This document shows, piece after piece, positions 11,601 through 22,784 of a stretch of 64,000 nt of DNA. The stretch lies in contig JAHLKG010000005.1 in assembly GCA_025526995.1 (NCBI GenBank), positions 434,001-498,000 on the forward strand. The letters are read 5' to 3'. This DNA is from Powellomyces hirtus. Lineage: Eukaryota > Chytridiomycota > Chytridiomycetes > Spizellomycetales > Powellomycetaceae. The position numbers and the translations under genes are program-made. Within the stretch, counting starts at the first letter, position 1; each line of letters starts with the position of its first letter. The notes under the pieces were generated by a model. That model was given only the letters and a program-made list of their open reading frames with translations. It made no database searches and had not been told where the DNA came from.

Positions 11601-12392
11601 CTACATGTGGTTTGATATACAGGAAACGTTTCCAAGAGGGGGGAAGTCCTCTTTCGAGATGCAGCTCACGCCGTCGGGACCAGAGCCGATCTTGGTAGGC
11701 TCGCCCGATGTGGTACCCTCGAAACGATCGCACAGCTGCTTCACCCCCGTCATCTTGACGTTCTGCAGAGTGACCACATCGTCGAAATTCGAGTTGACGC
11801 CAGCGATGACCTTGCCCTGGTCGGCGAGAACATTGGCGATGGTGACGGTCCGCTTGCCCTGCGTTTTGCAGTTTCCGCACGATCGGTAGAGCTTGCCAAA
11901 GTTTTGCACAGCAAAGCCAGAGATGTCGACGTTGCCGATGCCGTTATGCTGAATGACCTTGTCGGAGGCGTCCTTGGCACCTCCACCAATGACCTTGCTG
12001 TTACCGGGACCCTTGAGACTGAGGGCATCCTCGCACACTTTGGGCCAGAAGACATTCTCAATAGTACAGGCACCGAGACAGTGGACACCTTCGATCTGAT
12101 TCGGGCCGATGATGGCGTTCTTGAGAGTCGCGCCGTCAGCAAGGATGAAGACAGCATCTTTGTTACCGCCTTCCGCTTGGCCCGTGCAGGACACTCCTCG
12201 GTCAAAGCTCTCCATCTTGCCGTCAAATGTCGCGCCGGGAGCAATGTTCTGGGGTACGGTTAACACGTTGTTCTTGGTGGCGGTCGGAAAGATGAATGAG
12301 GTGGGTAGACCTCCGGCGGCAGGCGCAGCAAGGGTGGTGGCGGTGAGCGAGCAGAAGACTGCAGCGCCGGCGAGAACTTGGGAGAAGTGCAT
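11601..12392 (-). CDS. Secreted pectate lyase, polysaccharide lyase family 3
   Basis: A single exon of 263 residues. The ATG at 12392 opens a signal peptide (MHFSQVLAGAAVFCSLTATT, cleaved near LAAPAA); the open frame continues upstream without another secretory start. The mature part has the PL3 parallel beta-helix signatures: GGNKDAVFILADGATLKNAI, then HCLGACTIENVFWPKVCEDA and LSLKGPGN, then a Cys pair in YRSCGNCK. Several cysteines (GVSCTGQ, HCLGAC, SCGNCK, KQLCDRFEG, DGVSCIS) would form disulfides. The enzyme cleaves de-esterified pectate by beta-elimination with Ca2+ outside the cell. Its presence suggests growth on, or infection of, plant or pollen material. The length is normal for the family and nothing looks broken. 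Confidence 0.92.
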   Translation of the reverse strand: MHFSQVLAGAAVFCSLTATTLAAPAAGGLPTSFIFPTATKNNVLTVPQNIAPGATFDGKMESFDRGVSCTGQAEGGNKDAVFILADGATLKNAIIGPNQIEGVHCLGACTIENVFWPKVCEDALSLKGPGNSKVIGGGAKDASDKVIQHNGIGNVDISGFAVQNFGKLYRSCGNCKTQGKRTVTIANVLADQGKVIAGVNSNFDDVVTLQNVKMTGVKQLCDRFEGTTSGEPTKIGSGPDGVSCISKEDFPPLGNVSCISNHM

Positions 12393-13201
12393 GATTGCTT
12401 GCTGTGAATTGAGAGAATGTGTCGTGGGAGTGCGCTGAAAGCCTAGGCACTGAGCCGGCAGCACTCCCCTCTTAAAGCCAGATAAAAATCCGTGGCTTCA
12501 CACACTCAAGGCATATGAAACAAAAGGCTTGGATACGTATGGTCGAGGTGGAGAAGAGTACGTGCGCTGCCGGCACGACTGGCAGTGGCATGATTCGACC
12601 AACTCATGCAATGTATGGACACATACGTCCGTTGGGGGCAAAGCGACTGGACTACATACACGGGGTACGAACAGTCGTCGCTCCGGCCCCCATCCTTCGC
12701 TCACAATGGTTTTCGCGTGTTCATTGTACAGGCCACGCGAAGCCGCGGAGCCATGTCATCTCAACAGTTATCCAACTCACGGCATTGGAGCGTGGTTCAC
12801 GTCGAGTTTCACTGGCACGCTTTGCACAGTAAGCCGGCTACTTGGGCATAGGTGCCATGTCTGCCATTGTTAAGCCTGCGTACTACAACCAAAGTTTAAA
12901 TTTTTCGCTATGGTGGGATCTATCTATCATGTTACAAGGAGGCCGGAGGGTAATTTGTCTCATAGCGTGGGCACACCGACGAATGAATGGATGGAGGGAG
13001 GGATGGGGGTTCGTGGGATTGGTTTAATTCGTTTCTTGTTGTCGATATGAGGCTTTGTATCCATCCCATCCACTGCAATGCGAGGCACCGCGACTGTCAT
13101 TCCGCCGCAATGTTGAAACGTCGTTCCATTCCCCGTGGAAGACCAGTGTTCCAGAAAACGACAGACCGGTAAATGGATGGGCTACATTTGGCTTGATCTC
13201 C

Positions 13202-13229
13202 CACGTGAGAGGGCAACTCGGATCACGTG
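13202..13229. promoter_or_regulatory. Paired CACGTG E-boxes upstream of hydroxymethylbilane synthase
   Basis: Two perfect palindromic CACGTG hexamers (13202-13207 and 13224-13229) are separated by 16 bp, about 255 bp upstream of the haem-gene ATG. CACGTG is the core site for fungal bHLH factors of the Cbf1/Pho4/SREBP type. Regulatory use is inferred from position and pairing only. Confidence 0.35.
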
Positions 13230-13310
13230 TGGGGACGCCCTCCGGTCTGAAATGGAGAGTTCCGGGTTTGCAGTCGTCGTCGTAATTTCTACCTGTTTCT
13301 TTTTTGTGGG

Positions 13311-13336
13311 GTCGTCGTCGTCGTCGTCGTCGTCGT
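13311..13336. repeat. GTC trinucleotide microsatellite
   Basis: About eight uninterrupted GTC units lie in the 5' flank of the hydroxymethylbilane synthase gene, roughly 150 bp before the ATG. A shorter GTC run sits near 13274-13282. Confidence 0.85.
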
Positions 13337-13482
13337 AGTCAGTGAGGAGTGTACCATTTGTCGATCATCTCGGTGGAAAAACATCTACTCGCAATCCCCC
13401 AGTTCGACAGATAGACCCCCTCACTCAGTGCTGTAGGCAGTCTGGTTTGTCATTGTACATCCACAATACCCCCTCGCCCACC

Positions 13483-14655
13483 ATGACCGCCACTTCGTCC
13501 GCTCGAGCCGAGCTGCAACACCCACCGTCCGTCACAGCAGCCGCAGCAGCCACCACAAGTCCACCATCACACAACACTGGCCTCTCCACTCCCGAATTCA
13601 CCCCCACCGCCACCACCGCGACCGCCAACAACCACAATTCCAACACTAGCCCCGAACGCCATTTCGTCATCGGCACGCGCAAATCGCAATTGGCCATGGT
13701 CCAAGCCAAAGAAGTACAAGCCGCCCTTGCGAAATCCCACCCCACGCACACCTTCACAATACACGGCATGACCACCAAGGGCGATAAAGTACTCGACACG
13801 GCACTGTCCAAAATCGGCTCCAAATCCCTCTTCACCAAGGAACTCGAAGTCGCCCTCGCGGACGGGACCGTCGATATCGTCGTGCATTCCCTCAAAGACC
13901 TCCAAACCGTGCTCCCCAACGGCATGATCCTGGGCGCAGTCATGACCCGCGAAGACCCGCGCGACGCCCTCGTCCTCTCCCAACGCGCCATCGCTCAAGG
14001 TCTTACCACCATCGAGTCCCTCCCCCCGGGAAGCGTCGTCGGCTCGTCCTCGGTGCGCCGCATCGCTCAGCTCAAACGCCGCTTCCCGCACATCACCTTC
14101 CTGGACGTGCGCGGCAACCTCAACACCCGCTTGAGCAAACTCGACGACCCGAGCGGACCGTACACGGCGTTGCTCCTGGCGTACGCCGGCCTGCACCGTC
14201 TCGGCTGGAATAACCGCATCTCCCACGTCCTCCCCCCAACAACAATCCTCCACGCCGTCGGGCAAGGCGCATTGGGAATCGAATGCCGCGCCGCGGATGC
14301 AGCCACTCTCGACATCCTCGCGTCCCTCGATCACACAGAAACCAGACTCAGATGTACCGCCGAACGCGCCTTTATGCACTTCCTCGAAGGCGGATGCTCC
14401 GTACCCCTCGGCGTCTGGACAGAACTGGACCCGGAAACACATGCTCTCCGCATAGAGGGAAATGTATCTAAAGTGGACGGATCAGTCGAAATCAAAGACG
14501 AGGTAGCAGTCACCTTGGACCCATCCGCGTCGCACCTGGCCCACCTCGTTGCGGCCGAACAGCTCGGCGAACGGCTCGCGCAGGCGCTCGTGGACAGAGG
14601 CGCGCGAGAGATTCTGGATGAGATCAAGAGGCAGCGCGTGGTTCTGGTCGATTGA
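13483..14655 (+). CDS. HEM3: Hydroxymethylbilane synthase (porphobilinogen deaminase)
   Basis: A single exon of 390 residues that joins four porphobilinogens into hydroxymethylbilane, the third step of haem synthesis (EC 2.5.1.61). The ATG at 13483 is the first that fits; it adds an Ala/Thr-rich leader of about 60 residues before the enzyme proper starts at HFVIGTRKSQLAMVQAKEVQ. Visible signatures are TKGDKVLDTALSKIGSKSLF, VVHSLKDLQT with the catalytic Asp, SSVRRIAQLKRRFP and DVRGNLNTRLSKLD for substrate binding, and FLEGGCSVPLGVW with the cysteine that carries the dipyrromethane cofactor. All are intact. The leader is longer than in yeast Hem3 and low in complexity, and it is not clearly a targeting peptide. 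The first half of the gene is strongly C-biased at third positions. Confidence 0.96.
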   Translation: MTATSSARAELQHPPSVTAAAAATTSPPSHNTGLSTPEFTPTATTATANNHNSNTSPERHFVIGTRKSQLAMVQAKEVQAALAKSHPTHTFTIHGMTTKGDKVLDTALSKIGSKSLFTKELEVALADGTVDIVVHSLKDLQTVLPNGMILGAVMTREDPRDALVLSQRAIAQGLTTIESLPPGSVVGSSSVRRIAQLKRRFPHITFLDVRGNLNTRLSKLDDPSGPYTALLLAYAGLHRLGWNNRISHVLPPTTILHAVGQGALGIECRAADAATLDILASLDHTETRLRCTAERAFMHFLEGGCSVPLGVWTELDPETHALRIEGNVSKVDGSVEIKDEVAVTLDPSASHLAHLVAAEQLGERLAQALVDRGAREILDEIKRQRVVLVD

Positions 14656-15044
14656 CGGAATCAAAAATATGAAATATAATATACCGTATGTCACTCTCGA
14701 AAGCCCCCTATTTCCAACAACAGAAGGCGTACACATCCCACTACCATCCCAGCATATCCTGTATCTCGCATTCCTTTTTGCATTGAATTACTTTCATTAT
14801 AGATCTACTTTATAATTTTGTGAGATCCAAATGTTAACGCGTCATTGTCAAGGATAATGTACATCTTCCACGTGCAGACGTTTTTGTCACTTGCAACCGC
14901 TTTTTACGTTGTTTTCTTAGAGCACCTTATGATATTACACTTGTATGAACCTTGAATGCAGTTTTTGCCTTTCCGTGATGTTGTTATGTACACAGCAGAT
15001 CCCACCTATATATATACTGTACCGATATGGTACCATCGACCCCG
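14656..15044. other. Convergent 3' intergenic region
   Basis: About 390 bp between convergent genes. The sequence is AT-rich, with a short TATATATATA run near 15008-15017. No gene or repeat of note. Confidence 0.4.
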
Positions 15045-18000
15045 TTACCGCTGCAGATCCGCCCGGACCGCACTCAGTTTTGGATTGTGCAAGCGGTTCA
15101 CGTACTCTGTCCACTCGTCGAGCGAGAATCCAGCGGGCCGCTCAATGGGTTGTTGCAGCGGGGTGGGCATAGTGCCGAAACGTATGCCCAGAGCTCTCAG
15201 GACTGCAGCTCCATCTCTTGGCGCCGGGGGTGGTGGTGCTGGTCCGTTGGTTCCCGTGGGAGCGTTTGTTGAAGCGCTTGTTGAAGCGTGTATTGGAGCG
15301 TTGAGTGGAGCATTGAGTGAAGCGTTGATTGGAACGGTGGTAGGAATGCTCAATGAAGGGAACGTGGGAGGGTTCATTTGAGCGTTGATTGGGGCGTTCG
15401 TTAAAGCGTTGATTGGAGCGGTGACTGGCGCGGGGGTAGGCATGGTCGTTATCGCAGTTCCATCCCCACCCAATCCCGCACCAACCACTCCCCCCCTCCC
15501 CAACCCCGACTTTCGTCTCATCTTCTCCTGCTCCAACATCATCCTACTTTCCATCCTCTCCTCCTCATTCATTTCATTCTCAATTTCTTCCACATCATGT
15601 TTGCGGATGGCCACGAGATCCTGACGGCAATCGTCTTGTGCGTCGGCCAAAATGGCATTCAGGATCGGGTCGGCTTTGCGGACAAGTTCCTGTTCCTGCT
15701 CTGGTGACAAGTCCCACGCAGAGTCGGCCGCGGGAATCCGAAGATACTCCTTCATTTCGGCTTTGGTGAACGAGCGCGCCGTGTTGACCTTGTCCACTAC
15801 TTGTCTGTAAACCAGCACAACACACAGGGTTTAGCCTGGTCCCGTTCCCGAACTGGGATGGGATTTCTGGAGCTCTCAACTCACTTTGACAGTTTCACTT
15901 TGTGGACGTTGGTCTTGAACAGGGTGCTCTCAAAAGTGCCACATGTCTGCAGTCGATACACAATCACCGATTCCTTTTGGCCATATCGGTACGCCTGTAA
16001 CAGTTGACCCACGCCAATCAGTACATCCTGTCGCAGTAGCTGGCTTTGGAAGCTCAGACAACTTACTCGAGCAATGGCTTGTTCAGCGTCCGACGGGTTC
16101 CACCCAATATCAAATATGATCACGCGCGTAGCAGCTTGCAAATTGATACCCATCCCACCAGCCTTGGTAGAGATCAGAAACACACTGACATTGTCGGTAC
16201 TGTATTGGTCAATGCGCCTCTGCCGCTCCTGATTCAAAAAAGAGACCAATGAGATGCCACCCTTCATTGCAAAACATTGCGACAAGAGGGCTTACAGTTG
16301 CGCTAGTCTTCCCTTCCAGTACATAGGAGGCAATGTCCATGCTTTCCAATACGCTTTTCAAATGATCTGGAACAACCCACACATAACGTAAATGATGAGA
16401 AAATAGACAGGTGACACCGCGCTGACTCAATTAGACATACGTAAGGTTGGGAGACCGGTGCTGAAGATGAGCACCTTCTTTCCGCGAGCTATGGCAGCCT
16501 TGACGATTCTCTTGGTCATTTTGACCTTTGATGAATAATTGTCCGACATGTAGTCTACCCCAATTCCCACGGTCAGTACGGAAGAAAACTGACATGTGTC
16601 CAGAGAGTTTGCGTGGGTACCTGGATACTTTGCGTAGATCTGGTCAAACGTCGGGCGAACATCCTGGAGTATTGCTCTGTCGACAATGTTAACGATGCTC
16701 TAAACGTTCGATTCGCAAGTAAGAAATCCTTACAAATCAGCTGCAATTGCCTCCAGATTCTCTACAGCCTCTTTTTCCGGGGAAGGAGTGGATGAACCTG
16801 CCACTTCTCCTTCGTTGTCCGCGGAAGACGCAGACGGGTACGCTACCACTCCTTCGTTATCCGCGGAAGAAGCAGACGGATTTGTCAATCCGTCAGCAAT
16901 CAAATGCATCGAGTTGATTTTGCCTTCATCCAACTGTCGCTTGCCATCCAGTTCATTCTAAAGCACAGGTGTCAGAGGGGTTCCTTATCAAAGCATGCAC
17001 TCGATTGTTCATGTTACCTTGAACACTCCCGGATGTCCGCATATCATAATCATCGAGTGCATATTAGCTACGATGTTCGCTGACTCTTGAAGTGAAATCA
17101 AATAGGTCTTCAAAAAAAAAAAAAATTGAGCGATCAGATATACGCAGGCGGATTGCAATAACATGGGAAATTGATGAGCCTGGCATGACCCACCTTGTAA
17201 ACTTCATGTTGCAAGGGTGTCAGCTTGCAGTTGATCAAAAATTCCGACTTTGCCGGCAGCTCGTGTTTCAACGGAGCCGTGTCGATTCGCTGCACGATCG
17301 GCGCAATCAATGCAGTCAAAACATCCATGCGGACCCGCATGAGTTTAATGTCGCCGGCGGTCGAGTCGGAACAGAGCCCGTTTTTGATGGGATTTTCATA
17401 AGCATTGCGGAACTCGGAGAGATCCCCCAAAAAATTCGATACTGCAAAGTCAATCATGCACCTAAAATTTGAACAGAGTGGAAGTGTGAGTAGCGGGCAC
17501 ATCCGTTGTTTCACGCTGACCAGAACTAGCTAACCAGTATTCACTCAGATTGTTCTGCAGCGGGTAGCCAGTCAAAATGATGCGCGATGGCGTCTTGACC
17601 TTGTCCAAAACTAAGGTTCGCTTCGCTTTCCGGTTCTTCAGCTAAAAGGAGGAGACAAAGTCGTTAGAGTCTGTGTGAATTGTGGCAGAGCAACCATACC
17701 TACCAGGTGGCCTTCGTCGCAGATGAGTAAGCTGGCTCCATTGAACAGTTGCTCCATGAGTTGTTCGCCCTCGACGTCAACACTCGTGCTCATGTCGCTC
17801 AATACGCCCATCATTTCATATCCCACAATGAGCACCCCGCCGCTTTTGAACCACATGTCCACAATCTCGAGCCGGCGAGATCGTTGCGAGTCAGAAGCTC
17901 CGCCCGCCTGCAGGGTATATATTTTCTTCAATGTCGTGCTGATATCCTCAGCGTCGATCCATTTGGTGATTTCTGCCTTCCAGTTAATGACAACCGACAC

Positions 18001-21000
18001 CGGCACAACAATGAGGATACGTCCCTCCTTCAGATGGGGAGGAATCGCTTCATTTCCTTTACGGATCTCATCCATCAGCGTGTAAATAAATGTGATGGTC
18101 TGAATGGTCTTTCCCAGTCCCATGGCATGAGCCAAGATGCATCCAGCATGCCGCATCGCTTGTCCATCAGGACTAGGCTGTTTCACCATGATGATGTTTT
18201 TCCACATGAATTGAATGCCTTGAATCTGATGGTCTTTGAGTTGCCCAGCCAAGAACGGGGCTACGAGAATATGTTTTTCTTTTTCATCGTGTCCGAGATT
18301 GATGATGACATCTTTCGTTGCTGCCATTTCTTTCGCTTGCCTTTTCTTTCGTCGCTCAATTTGCCCTTCTTGGCGTTTGCGATCGTCGCGAAGTTTCAAG
18401 GTTTTGGCGTTCTCTGGTCGGATCTTCAAGATATCCCTTCTGTGGTCTCCGGTTTTCTGACTGTCGTGTTCGCCATCCGACTCCTCGTCATCTGTTCCGA
18501 GACTCTCGCACGATTCTTCATCGTCTATAATAATCGGAGACGCCTTGCGCAATGTTTTTTTGGGTTGACGTTTCCTGTTCTCGTTGGCTCTGATGTTCGG
18601 TTCCAATCGTTTCCGTTCTTTTAAAGGCCCTATAAAGAACGCAAGTAAATCACAAGTCGAATAGGGTAGTGTAACATTGTCTCGAACCTGGGAGTGTATC
18701 ATCATCATCTGAATCCGGCAATTTGAATGACTTTGTCCGACGCGCTGAAGATTGGACCCCACTCCAACCCTTTTGGATGTGCGCATCATCGAGATCTTCT
18801 TCGATATCAGAGTATGACATATTCGTGGATCGCCATTCGATAAACCGTTCCAAATTTTTTCTGTCCTTGAAGTTCATTTGCCTTTCTGACGGGTGAAGGA
18901 TACGTTGTCGAGCTGTCAGCCCGTTCCGTCGGTTGAAATCATTGGTTTCCCACATGAATTTCTCAAACTCCAAGACGAGCTGGCCGAAAAATGCACTAAG
19001 ATACGATGGGCACAAGTTGTTAGTAACGACATATGGTAATCAGAGAAGCAAGACATTTCCAGATCCTTACTCTTTCGGCCCTAAGCCATCGATTGGCTCT
19101 TGTCTGTATCCCTCAATCAGGTCGAGAAGCTTCTCCGCAGGGACTAGAACGGAAATCAGCAAAAAGCGCCGTTATTTTCCGTTTGAAGCAGCTGTTACCA
19201 ACCTTGTGACCAGTTCTGCAGGAAGTATTCGTTCAATTCTTTTCTGCGCGACCTCCGCCTTTTCAGAGAAAGAATGGCTTTGAGATGCTTTAACCTCTCA
19301 GCTGGGTGGAACGTGGATGACAACCCGTGGCTCCCTTTGTCGGGGTCTGATTTCTGAGCTGGGTGCGCTGTGGAAGATGACGGGCGCACAACGCCATTCA
19401 ATGATTTTCGGCTGACTGACATGGGACGCCCATCGCCTGCTGATCCCTCCATCTTCCGCCGGTCAGCTAGAGCCGACTTGATCGAATGCAGATTCCGTAT
19501 GGTTTCATGTCCTTTTGTAGCCGCAGACGCAGACGTGGTCTTATTTGTCGGTTGACGTTCGAAACCTTCGAACTCATCGTCGGACAGTAGGGAAACAATT
19601 TCGGCAAGTTTTCTCAGAGTATTGCCGACTTGTGATGACTCTAGTTTCATTGCTGCCTTGAGCGGTTTAACGTCCGGTTGTGCCAGATCATCATGCGCAG
19701 CCTGTCCAGATTTTGGTGCCTCTTCTAGCATGGGAGGCGTTGGATCCGCATGCCCCGATTCCCTCCGCGTAGGTTGCTTAGCTGCGATTCCGATCTTTGC
19801 TGGAGGCCCGCCACTGTCATTCGCCTTTGTAGTGGAATATTCTGCTTCTCCCGACCTTAGAGGCTCTAAGCTGTGAAGAATGACCTCAGGCGTCCTCGAT
19901 CTCCAAGTCGCCGGCGCCTCAAAGTCCCATCCATGTTTCTGCTCCATGCCTTGGCTGGGTGTGAGGTCTTGGGGGGAGACATTCAGCTCGTCGGAAATCG
20001 ATTCACCGTCTGTGTCATCAACGGGCGGTGCAGATGCAACCCTCGTCTGTTGCGGTGCTTCCGGCTCTGGCCCAGAACTGATGTCCATGGACTGATATCC
20101 ATCGGCGTACTCGTCCTCGCTGGCGATGAAGTCTGACCACCTATCTGACTCTTCACCTTTGTCCTTTGACCCGATTCTTGGTTTCCCAGCATGACTCTGC
20201 TTCTTCCTTTCTTTTGGAGGTGGTTTTTCTGGGCAAGCTCCTTTAACTAGCTCAATATACCATTTCAGTTCACACATGAGATGGACAGTAGGCTCCAAAT
20301 TTGCGCATTTGGATCGAACGTCCTTTTCGTTACAGTTTCGCTGAGCAAGGTAGCTGTCAATCTGTCTGGATACCCGTCGTGTGTGGAGATCCTCAAGTTC
20401 TGCCTTCATATCATCCAGTAACCCCTTTTTTTTCTGAAACAGGCGGTAGGCATTTCTTTCCAGCTTCACCAATTCCTTTTCGCGCCATCTTTCTTTCATT
20501 CGCGCTATTTCCGCGTCAATGATGCTCCGGATAGCATCGTCTGACAGATATCGGTTGGTGGTGCCCACCACCACTCGAAGGGCATTTTGACTCTTACGTC
20601 CGCGTCGTCCTGTATACCGCGAGGAACGCTTGCGCTTGCCGCCCCACCGCTTTCCGCTACGCGAGAAATCTTTCAGGTCATGAACTCCAGGTTGCTCATC
20701 CGGTATCTCCTGATCCCGATTTCTGTGTCCCGACCCGGTTGGCGCCGGCGCCACTTGTTGACCAGATCTTTCCAGACAAACTCCATTCTTTTCCGCTTCC
20801 TCCTGATCCCACTCGGAATCAGATTCATACTCGGCATCGTCGGATTCTCCATAGAGCGGGAGAACATCGTCAGAATCCTCATCCAGGTCATGCTTGCGTC
20901 TGCTGCAAGAGTATCCACCAGCCACCTTCTTCACAAACCCGTGATTGGCGATCAACACCGGCGTCTTGCTGTGATGCGAAATGGCTTCTTGCGCGGCTTC

Positions 21001-21964
21001 CTCCACATCATCATCGGCAGGGAAGTCAAAAGCACCATTATTGTCCACGAAATCTGGTACCGATGGGGACAGTGTCAGAAGAAAACCTCGCATGTGTGAG
21101 TGTCACCATATCATGACGCACCTTCAACGCCCTGTGTAGTCCGCTTGAAGGCCCGGACAGGAGCATTTGTTGCTCGTATCGGGGGCCTCCAAAGCGCAAT
21201 CAGATTGTTTTTCTGTAGATGTCCTGTATCGTCGTCTGCTGCATAGATGATGTTCGATTTTCGCAACATTCGTTTCATCATTTTCTTACGTAGACAGCAT
21301 CGGAACGTTAGTTGGTAAAACATCTCGTGGACCAACAACAGACGACGCTTCGCATACCTGAGTCAACCGATCGCGATGGGAACGGGCTTTGGGAAAAGAC
21401 GGCAACCGTGAACAAGACTGAAGTGGGAGTCGAAGGGATTGCACAGGATACCCACCTCTTCTCTCCACACGGGAAAACTCGGTGTCATCCTCTGTCGCGT
21501 TGCCAGCACGCTTCCCAAAAGATCTATGCGTAAACATGCTCGCCACATCCACATGATGGTCCAGATCCGGAGGCCGCTTCCGTTTCAGCGGCAAGCCTTC
21601 CGACTTGACAGGTGGTGTCACTGACAGGCTCACAGCCGACTCATATCTTGATGACGGCGTAGCCTCTTGCTTTGGTTCCACAGTGGGTTCACGCAACTCT
21701 TGAATCAAGGCCATGATCCTGCGGCGCTTGCCAAGTGAATGGACGCCAAGTTCGTCTTTCAAGTCCTTTTCAGTGATGTCATCCAGGAGAATCGCGCCGT
21801 TGATATCGTTATCTAAATGCAGGACAAGAACCTTGAGACTTTGAACGACTTGCACAAACACCCATTCGTTTGACTGTACCATGAAACGTTTTGATAAGCT
21901 CGTTCTCAAATCCACAGGACCTCAGCCATGCGGAGACGGCGGCAATGTCCCACGCCCGGGCCAT
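15045..21964 (-). CDS. ATRX/ARIP4-like SNF2 chromatin remodeller with N-terminal SAM domain
   Basis: A many-exon gene (about 15 introns by my reading) giving roughly 2000 residues. Exon 1 (from 21964) encodes MARAWDIAAVSAWLRSCGFE and splices in frame to NDINGAILLDDITEKDLKDE, which makes a SAM domain of about 65 residues. Exons down to about 19.2 kb encode a charged region with acidic and basic blocks and a coiled-coil-like segment (RMKERWREKELVKLERNAYR). The SNF2 ATPase then starts at LKDHQIQGIQFMW: Walker A AHAMGLGKTIQT, Walker B-type ICDEGH (the DEGH variant of ATRX/ARIP4), and later STKAGGMGINLQAATRVIIF and NPSDAEQAIARAYRYGQK, with the arginine finger. The C-terminus carries a repeated Asn-Ala-Pro segment. 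It is a nuclear ATP-dependent DNA translocase; targets are unknown. The SAM exons are assigned to this gene because every joining intron keeps frame. Middle exons (16.4-17.6 kb) are the least certain. Confidence 0.85.
15262..15432 (-). repeat. Degenerate 12-bp coding minisatellite
   Basis: Inside the last exon of the SNF2-like gene, about a dozen degenerate units related to GCGTTGATTGGA (plus strand) encode a run of Asn-Ala-Pro/Ser-Ile/Leu tetrads (NAPINA, NASLNAPLNAPIHAS). The reading frame is kept throughout. Confidence 0.75.
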
Positions 21965-22784
21965 TGGTGGAGAAGCGTCCTACTCCAGAGTTAGACTTTT
22001 GACAGTTTGGTGGGAAAATACGCTGAGGTGTGTGCTAAAAAACCGCTTCGCAATGTGACAGCAAGGCCTCGAGCAAAGTTTATCCACATGTGCAGAACCC
22101 CCAGCTTTTTCCTTAAGCGGGGCAATAGTGTCTGTCTTGTTTGTGTCCTGTAGAGTCTGAGTGATTTCGGCCAATGAGCGGGTTTCACATTGGTTTTCGA
22201 CAGGACAGTGAGACAACACGCTCTCTCGCGAAGGCGAGGCTTTCAAAAGCAATTAGACCGCTTTGGGCTCAATCAGCAGTCACGTGGAAGATCCTGGGCA
22301 CGTGCAGTCATGTGACAGGCGGGCGATTCCAGTGACGTTCTCCAGTTGGCGCCAGTAGTCCCAGTACCAAGGAACGCAAAGGAGAGACAGGGAAAGGAAG
22401 GAAGGCGATGATGGAATCCAAAAAGACAAAATGTACGACTACTGTCCTACTGTGTTGCTCGAAAACACTTCCAACTCTCCGCAACCCTCCTTTCTTTGCC
22501 TTTGCATATTAGATAGATAAGCTTCGTCTTGTTCGGAAACAGTCGTACTACTGTAGGTTGTCTGACTCGAGTTAGAGTTAACCGAAATAAGCAAAGCTTA
22601 AACAAAAGACACCTCCGGAGCTCCCAGCTTTCCCGCCCCGAGTGAGGCTTGGTTATTGTTTCCCACGCAGTCTGCATCGAACTACTCCACTGCTATTGCC
22701 ACATCACCAGCCAAGGCCGAGAAACAACGACACACGACTCACCCCGCTCCTGCACTCGTCTCGGCAGACCCGCACACAAATCGG
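21965..22784. promoter_or_regulatory. Divergent intergenic region, SNF2 / Mg2+ transporter
   Basis: About 820 bp between the divergent starts of the SNF2-like gene and the NIPA-like gene. Near the middle it holds two CACGTG E-boxes, listed separately. No gene-like open frame was seen. Confidence 0.5.
22281..22304. promoter_or_regulatory. Paired CACGTG E-boxes in a divergent promoter
   Basis: Two perfect CACGTG sites (22281-22286 and 22299-22304) are separated by 12 bp. They are followed by a related CATGTG at about 22310. They sit about 320 bp from the SNF2 ATG and 480 bp from the NIPA ATG. A bHLH-type regulator is inferred. Confidence 0.35.

Larger units (their letters stand above)
12393..13482. 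promoter_or_regulatory. Divergent intergenic region, pectate lyase / hydroxymethylbilane synthase
   Basis: About 1.1 kb between divergently transcribed genes, so it should hold both promoters. Two E-boxes (13202-13207 and 13224-13229) and a GTC microsatellite (13311-13336) lie on the haem-gene side and are listed separately. No gene is seen. Confidence 0.5.

Noticed and set aside
13567..14442. Minus-strand open frame of about 290 codons
   Set aside because: Antisense to hydroxymethylbilane synthase, with Gly/Glu-rich composition typical of a shadow frame.
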